A stretch of 10,086 bases of DNA from Paracoccaceae bacterium (GTDB taxonomy: Bacteria; Pseudomonadota; Alphaproteobacteria; Rhodobacterales; Rhodobacteraceae): positions 1 to 10,086 of the forward strand of contig JAESRD010000100.1 of the NCBI GenBank assembly GCA_016764835.1. Direction: 5' to 3'. Below, in pieces: positions 6,710 through 10,086 of the stretch (its first letter is position 1; each line of letters begins with the position of its first letter). A program made the translations under genes and the position numbers. The notes below the pieces were generated by a model. That model did no database searches. It saw only the letters and a program-made list of their open reading frames with translations, and was not told where the DNA came from.

Positions 6710-7590
6710 GTGGGCTGGCCCTCATATTTAGCGCCATGTGTCAGGCGGTTACGCAACAGGCTAGAGAGTTGGTCAACGATGACGATCGTGGCCAATAGCA
6801 GGATGAAAATCGCCGCAGCTTCATCAAACTTGCCTTGGCCCCAGCTGATTGTATTGCGCAGGTCATAACCAATGCCGCCCGCGCCGACGAAGCCCAAAAT
6901 AGCCGAGGCGCGTATGTTGATTTCAAAGCGCAATAACGCTTAGCTGAGATAGTTGGGCACCACCTGCGGCAACACGCCCAGCCACATGCGCTGCGACCAG
7001 CTTGCCCCGGTTGAGGCCAGCCCCTCGACAGGTTTGAGCGAGGCGTTTTCATTGACCTCGGAGAACAGCTTACCGATTGCGCCAATTGTATGCAGCGCGA
7101 TGGCGATCATCGCCGGCACCGGCCCACCGCCCAACAAGAAAATCAACACCAAGGCGATGACGATTTCGGGGATGGCGCGCAAGATGTCGAGCACCCGGCG
7201 CAAGGGGCCGACGAGCCACGGCACGGGCGCGAGGCCACGTGTAACCAGCAGCGACATGACCAACCCGATTATTGTGCCCAACAGGGTCGCGGCGGCGGCA
7301 ATGTTGATGGTTTCCATCAGCGATGGCAGGTATTTTAGAAAATAACCGGGCAGCAGATGGGCGCGCTCTATCGCTTCGCCGATCACATCAGCCGGAAAAT
7401 CAAAGATATTGGGGATGCCATCCCAAAAGCCGCCAGCATTGCGGCTGTCGGCGGTGTAAAACCCGCCAACCAACAGGGCCAAAAAAACGATGAACAAGAT
7501 CATGTTCAACATCTGTTTTGTTCTGCGCTGTGCGAGATAGGCGGCCCTAATCTCGTGCGTTTGCGCTGGTATATCTAAGGCGCCGTTCAT
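6706..7590 (-). pseudogene. phnE1: Phosphonate ABC transporter permease PhnE1, interrupted by an in-frame TAA
   Basis: PhnE1 should be the partner permease of PhnE2. The ATG at 7588-7590 is chosen because GAGG lies six bases upstream. A membrane helix at about residues 24-44 and several in 85-190 are followed by the coupling motif EGLASTGASWSQRMWLG. Codon 217 (6940-6942) is TAA. Translation in the same frame then resumes ALLRFEINIRASAILGF, then VGAGGIG, and runs 77 codons to a TGA that overlaps phnE2 as ATGA. E. coli PhnE has ISYSLYRFESNVRSA here, so the stop replaces the conserved Tyr, one base from TAC or TAT. Full length would be 294 residues. The 216-residue product lacks the last helices. 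Restart at the nearby TTG (6931-6933) has no ribosome binding site. Confidence 0.9.
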
Positions 7591-7597
7591 GCCTATC

Positions 7598-7610
7598 CTC
7601 AATAATTGAG
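7598..7610 (-). repeat. Perfect palindrome overlapping the phnE1 ribosome binding site
   Basis: CTCAAT and ATTGAG flank a single central base. On the mRNA strand, the downstream arm overlaps the GAGG that serves phnE1. With a realistic loop it gives a four-base-pair stem that could modestly reduce phnE1 initiation. It could also be a protein site or chance. Confidence 0.25.
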
Positions 7611-7622
7611 CAGACCTCCACC

Positions 7623-7649
7623 AGTGGCAGAGGCCTGCGTTTTGCCACT
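7623..7649 (-). ncRNA. Intercistronic hairpin between phnD and phnE1
   Basis: AGTGGCA (7623-7629) and TGCCACT (7643-7649) form a perfect seven-base-pair stem with a 13-base loop, 12 bases beyond the phnD stop codon. No U-run follows on the transcribed strand, so it is unlikely to be a full terminator. Hairpins in this position commonly protect upstream binding-protein mRNA and keep permease expression lower. Confidence 0.45.
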
Positions 7650-7660
7650 AGGTGACTGTT

Positions 7661-8572
7661 TTAGTTAGACTTTGAGATGCGTGCCGCAACGATGGATGTG
7701 TAGGCATCATGGGTGATCGGATCAAAGCCGAGGCTTTCACCGGCGGCCACACCGTAAGCGCATTCTGGGTCGGCTTCGTGCAGGCCATCAACCAGCGCGG
7801 TCATTAGGTCTTTTACTTCTTGTGGCAGGTCAGAGCGCAAAACAACCGGGCCTTCAGGGATAGGCTCGGAGCGCCAGATTTCGACAAGATCGTTCATGTC
7901 GACCAGGCCTGCATCAACCGCTTTGCGCAGCGCGCCGGAATTGTAGCCGTCTTCCCAGTTGCCTTGGCCGTCGGCCCAGGTAACACCAGCGTCAATGTCG
8001 CCGTTATTGACCGCAACGATTGTCTGCTCATGGCCGCCGGTGAACCGAACTTCACCGAAAAAATCGTTTGATTCCATGGTGATGCCTTCGGCATATTGTG
8101 GGATCTCGATGGAGGGGATCAGGTAGCCGGATGTTGAGTTTGGGTCGCCAAAGCCGAAGGTTCTGCCAGCCATGTCATCAAGCGAGGCAATGCCGCTATC
8201 AGCGCGGGCAAAGCCGATTGAATGGTAGCCATATGAGCCATCAAGGTTGATCTTGACCAAGACAGGTTCAACAGCTTCGGGGTCTTGGATGAACACAGCT
8301 GCGTAGCTAGATGCGCCGAGCCACGCCATGTCGAGCGTGCCGCCAAGCAAGCCTTGGATCACACCGTTATAATCTGCTGGGGCGAAGAGTTTGGTTTCGA
8401 CGCCGAGCAGCTCTTCTGTATAGGCGCGCAGACATTCGTTTGAGTTCAGCCGGTCTTGTGCGTTTTCGCCGCCCAAGAGGCCGATGCGGAACTCGGTGAT
8501 CGTATGGTCGTCGGCCAATACGGGGCTTGTTAGGGCGGTTGTCGCAAGAGCGGCAAGAATGAAGTTCTTCAT
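7661..8572 (-). CDS. phnD: Phosphonate ABC transporter periplasmic binding protein PhnD
   Basis: PhnD captures phosphonates in the periplasm and delivers them to PhnE. The 303-residue product has a signal peptide of about 20 residues: Lys3, a hydrophobic run, and likely cleavage after PVLA before DDHTI. Family motifs are FAPADYNGVIQGLLGGTLDMAWLG near residue 65, FGDPNSTSGYLIPS near 140 and FTGGHEQTIVAVNNGDIDAG near 180. The serine/threonine-rich DPNSTSG loop is a phosphonate/phosphate-contact element in PhnD-like proteins. GAGAG lies about nine bases upstream of the ATG. It is separated from phnC by 76 bases and from phnE1 by 70 bases, each gap with a hairpin, which fits separate control of the abundant binding protein. 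It looks intact. Confidence 0.95.
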   Translation of the reverse strand: MKNFILAALATTALTSPVLADDHTITEFRIGLLGGENAQDRLNSNECLRAYTEELLGVETKLFAPADYNGVIQGLLGGTLDMAWLGASSYAAVFIQDPEAVEPVLVKINLDGSYGYHSIGFARADSGIASLDDMAGRTFGFGDPNSTSGYLIPSIEIPQYAEGITMESNDFFGEVRFTGGHEQTIVAVNNGDIDAGVTWADGQGNWEDGYNSGALRKAVDAGLVDMNDLVEIWRSEPIPEGPVVLRSDLPQEVKDLMTALVDGLHEADPECAYGVAAGESLGFDPITHDAYTSIVAARISKSN

Positions 8573-8597
8573 TTGGGTTCTCTCTCAGAGTTGGGTG

Positions 8598-8611
8598 GCC
8601 CCGAGCGGGGC
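8598..8611 (-). ncRNA. GC-rich hairpin in the phnC-phnD gap
   Basis: GCCCC-GAGC-GGGGC forms a five-base-pair GC stem with a tetraloop, about 25 bases before the phnD start. There is no U-run. It may stabilise the processed phnD mRNA, or may simply be GC-rich spacer. Confidence 0.3.
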
Positions 8612-8648
8612 GCGGGTAAAACGAGCAAAGGGTAAACGGGGTGGGTGC

Positions 8649-9482
8649 CTAAACAGCGGCTTGTTCCAGCGCCGGGCTGCTAGGCTTGGGCTGGTGGGCC
8701 ATTTCAAGCGTTTCAATCTGGGTTGATGTGGCCGCCTCAGAAAACGAGGCATCAGCACCGTAAATATCGCGCGCGGCGCTGGTGGTCAGCTGCTCTGGCG
8801 TGCCGTCAAAAACAACCCGCCCGTCGCGCATGCCGATTACACGGTCGCAGTAGCGCCGCGCGGTATCGAGCGTATGCAGATTGGCAATAACCGTGCGGCC
8901 ATCTTCTTCGTGAATAGCGCGCAGCGTGCGCATGACGACCTGCGCATTCATCGGGTCGAGCGAGGCGATAGGCTCATCGGCCAAGATAATGCGCGGGTCT
9001 TGCATAAGCGCGCGGGCAATTGCCACGCGCTGTTGCTGGCCGCCCGACAGCGCCTCGGCGCGTTTGGGCGCATGTTCAGCCACGCCCAGACGGTCAAGAA
9101 TTTCTATGGCCCGGGTCACATCTTCTTCGGGGAAGATGTTAAACATAGTGGCCAAGGTTGACTGCCGGTTCAGCGTGCCATGCAGCACGTTGGAGACCAC
9201 ATCCATGCGCGGCACAAGGTTGAACTGTTGGAAGATCATCGCGCATTGTGATTGCCAGTTGCGTTTAGCCACACCTCTCAGCGAGGTGATGTTAAGCCCG
9301 TCAAAGGTGATCTCACCTGATGTGGCATCGGTCAGGCAGTTTAGCATGCGCAGCAGGGTTGATTTGCCAGCGCCAGAGCGGCCGATGATGCCGATCATGG
9401 CGCTTTGGCGCACTGTAATATTGACCTTGTCTACGGCGTTTTTATCACCGAAAGTTTTGGTCAGATCAGTTATTGTCAGCAT
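8649..9482 (-). CDS. phnC: Phosphonate ABC transporter ATP-binding protein PhnC
   Basis: PhnC is the ATPase that powers phosphonate import with PhnD and PhnE. The 277-residue product (E. coli 262) has Walker [10 protein letters not shown] at 34-42, Q-loop Gln85, signature LSGGQ at 145-149, Walker B ILADEP with Asp169-Glu170, and switch His203. I chose the ATG at 9480-9482: AAGGGGG (9490-9496) lies seven bases upstream and the protein then starts [13 protein letters not shown] as in the family. An upstream TTG at 9537-9539 would add 19 atypical residues. The C-terminal tail of about 40 residues is longer than usual. It is the first gene of the transport operon and looks intact. Confidence 0.95.
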   Translation of the reverse strand: MLTITDLTKTFGDKNAVDKVNITVRQSAMIGIIGRSGAGKSTLLRMLNCLTDATSGEITFDGLNITSLRGVAKRNWQSQCAMIFQQFNLVPRMDVVSNVLHGTLNRQSTLATMFNIFPEEDVTRAIEILDRLGVAEHAPKRAEALSGGQQQRVAIARALMQDPRIILADEPIASLDPMNAQVVMRTLRAIHEEDGRTVIANLHTLDTARRYCDRVIGMRDGRVVFDGTPEQLTTSAARDIYGADASFSEAATSTQIETLEMAHQPKPSSPALEQAAV

Positions 9483-9574
9483 AATGCGGCCCCCTTCGTT
9501 GTCCTTCACTAGGCCGCGTGGGAATCGATTTCTTAACAAAAAGATAAAATGATTATGACAAGCGCGCCGGCAGT
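9483..9574 (-). promoter_or_regulatory. phnC leader with Pho-box-like half site
   Basis: This is the gap between the phnC start and the repeat array. It contains an AT-rich core (about 9530-9560). On the minus strand CTTGTCATAATC carries TTGTCAT (9555-9561), six of seven to a Pho box half, but the expected second half four bases later is only four of seven. The same TTGTCA could act as a -35, with a poor TGTTAA 17 bases on. No copy of the repeat seen upstream of phnG is present. Confidence 0.3.
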
Positions 9575-9641
9575 TTTATGTAATGTCGGGCGCTTTATGT
9601 AATGTCGGGTTTATGTAATGTCGGGTTTATGTAATGTCGGG
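9575..9641. repeat. Array of four perfect 16-base direct repeats upstream of phnC
   Basis: TTTATGTAATGTCGGG occurs at 9575-9590, 9594-9609, 9610-9625 and 9626-9641 with no mismatch. CGC follows copies 1 and 4, and another TTTATG follows the second CGC (9645-9650). Spacings are 19, 16 and 16 bases. The unit is not a Pho box (11-base period) and is unlike the candidate PhnF operator. Possible roles are a multi-copy regulator site for phnC, or the transposase/recombinase-binding end of a mobile element, since some families such as IS21 carry several repeats at their ends. I do not recognise the unit. Confidence 0.9.
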
Positions 9642-9644
9642 CGC

Positions 9645-9673
9645 TTTATGCAAAACAGACGCTCATGCAAAAC
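9645..9673. repeat. Two ATGCAAAAC repeats flanking the array
   Basis: ATGCAAAAC occurs at 9648-9656 and 9665-9673, 17 bases apart. The first copy starts inside a TTTATG like that of the 16-base unit, so these may be diverged outer units of the same array. Confidence 0.5.
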
Positions 9674-9743
9674 GCGGTTGGCCAATCTTGGCCGGGCAAT
9701 GTTTTACTGGGCCCCCCAGCGCGGCTGCCGGAAAGATGGCGCA

Positions 9744-9950
9744 ATGATAGAAGATATCGACGGCTATTTTACCAAGGGCTGCGGCCGCAGTGACCGCTTC
9801 GCCACGCCGTATTGTTCGGCGCTGGTCTGGGCTGAAGGGCTTGGCGGGCATCGTCAAGTTAATGGGGTTAGTTTGATTTTTTCCAAACTGGCCAATTCGC
9901 CAAACCGCGTTTTCCCACGTGATATCGTGCCAGACTGCAAAAGCATCTGA
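9744..9950 (+). pseudogene. 5' fragment of a YdeI/OmpD-associated-family gene
   Basis: From the ATG at 9744-9746 the product begins MIEDIDGYFTKGCGRSDRFA, followed by TPYCSALVWAEGLGGHR. I recognise this as the start of YdeI-like proteins (usually IxDIxxYFxKGCGRCxRFATPDCSxxxWAxGL), which run to about 190-200 residues. After about residue 36 the similarity stops. The frame continues with unrelated residues to TGA, giving 68 in total, so the expected WGHPCY region is missing. The Asp-Cys pair usual after TP has become Tyr-Cys. The upstream GGAAAG is a poor ribosome binding site. The change at about 9850 marks a deletion or insertion point. The family call rests on memory of the N-terminal pattern. 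Confidence 0.6.
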
Positions 9951-10062
9951 CCTAGCGTGACGATAGGAAATGGCGGAAAGCTTATGGCGGCGGGTAATCC
10001 CACCCGAAATTAGGGGAATGCGGAAGTAGAATTTTCTCGCCAATATGAACGAGGAGATTTTG
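9951..10062. other. Non-coding stretch before a probable insertion sequence gene
   Basis: No gene is seen here. If the gene starting at 10063 is IS3-type orfA, the left end of the element should lie within roughly 50-150 bases upstream. That is in this stretch or in the odd tail of the preceding fragment. Without the right end, no terminal inverted repeat or target duplication can be named. Confidence 0.35.
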
Positions 10063-10086
10063 ATGAAGATGACAAGATACAGTGAA
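10063..10086 (+). mobile_element. Probable start of IS3-family orfA, cut by the window edge
   Basis: GAGGAG (10051-10056) lies six bases before ATG (10063-10065), a strong initiation site. The eight visible codons read MKMTRYSE, which matches how many IS3-family OrfA proteins begin (MKxxRYSExQI, a helix-turn-helix protein needed with OrfB for transposition). Eight residues are weak evidence, but the broken gene just upstream supports a mobile element here. Confidence 0.45.

Noticed and set aside
6706..6933. A separate small gene of 75 residues downstream of phnE1
   Set aside because: It is in the same frame as phnE1, encodes the conserved PhnE C terminus, and would need a TTG start without a ribosome binding site. 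It is the tail of the interrupted phnE1.
9483..9539. A longer PhnC starting at TTG 9537-9539
   Set aside because: The 19 extra residues are not PhnC-like, and a good ribosome binding site precedes the ATG at 9480-9482.
9575..9641. A CRISPR array
   Set aside because: The units are 16 bases and abut or are separated by only three bases, with no unique spacers and no cas genes.
9870..9889. An intrinsic terminator (AGTTTG and CAAACT around a T-run)
   Set aside because: The T-run lies in the loop, not after the stem, and the six-base-pair stem is AT-rich, so it would not terminate on either strand.
9663..10043. A 126-residue minus-strand gene in the right intergenic region
   Set aside because: It lies largely antisense to the YdeI-like fragment, has no recognised domain and no clear ribosome binding site at its start. 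It is most likely a chance frame.

Overview
The window carries most of a carbon-phosphorus (C-P) lyase locus for phosphonate uptake and breakdown. Gene order, the four-base and one-base stop/start overlaps, two PhnE permeases, a hexapeptide-repeat transferase inside the operon and the moderately GC-rich coding style suggest an alphaproteobacterium, most likely Rhodobacterales-like. That assignment is an inference; no rRNA or tRNA gene is present to confirm it.

Reading from the left, the minus strand carries the catabolic operon phnG-phnH-phnI-phnJ-phnK-phnL between positions 3974 and 69. All junctions from phnG to phnK are stop/start overlaps. PhnG, H, I, J and K look intact, and PhnJ has its full cysteine set and glycyl-radical glycine. 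phnL breaks off after its Walker A motif and the DNA beyond does not resemble PhnL. phnF, a GntR/HutC-type repressor gene, lies on the plus strand between the two minus-strand blocks. The 94-base phnG-phnF gap holds a candidate promoter, a tandem-repeat candidate PhnF operator and a candidate Pho box. phnF converges on a minus-strand transport operon, and the two stop codons share one CTAG. Transcribed right to left, that operon is phnC (ATPase), phnD (binding protein), phnE1, phnE2 and the hexapeptide transferase gene. phnE1 has an in-frame TAA where the family has a conserved tyrosine.

The right end looks rearranged. About 95 bases before phnC lies an array of four perfect 16-base repeats. 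It is followed by a 5' fragment of a YdeI-like gene that loses its family sequence after about 36 codons, and then by what looks like the first eight codons of an IS3-type orfA running off the edge.

As designed, PhnF would repress phnG onward, PhnCDE would import phosphonate, and PhnGHIJK(L) would convert it through 5-phosphoribosyl intermediates. phnM and phnN are not in this window. With a nonsense codon in phnE1, a truncated phnL and mobile-element debris on the right flank, this copy may be decaying. The alternative is that the two lesions are a sequencing or assembly error, which has to be excluded first. I did not find a previously undescribed system. The most unexplained elements are the 16-base repeat array and the foreign sequence after phnL.
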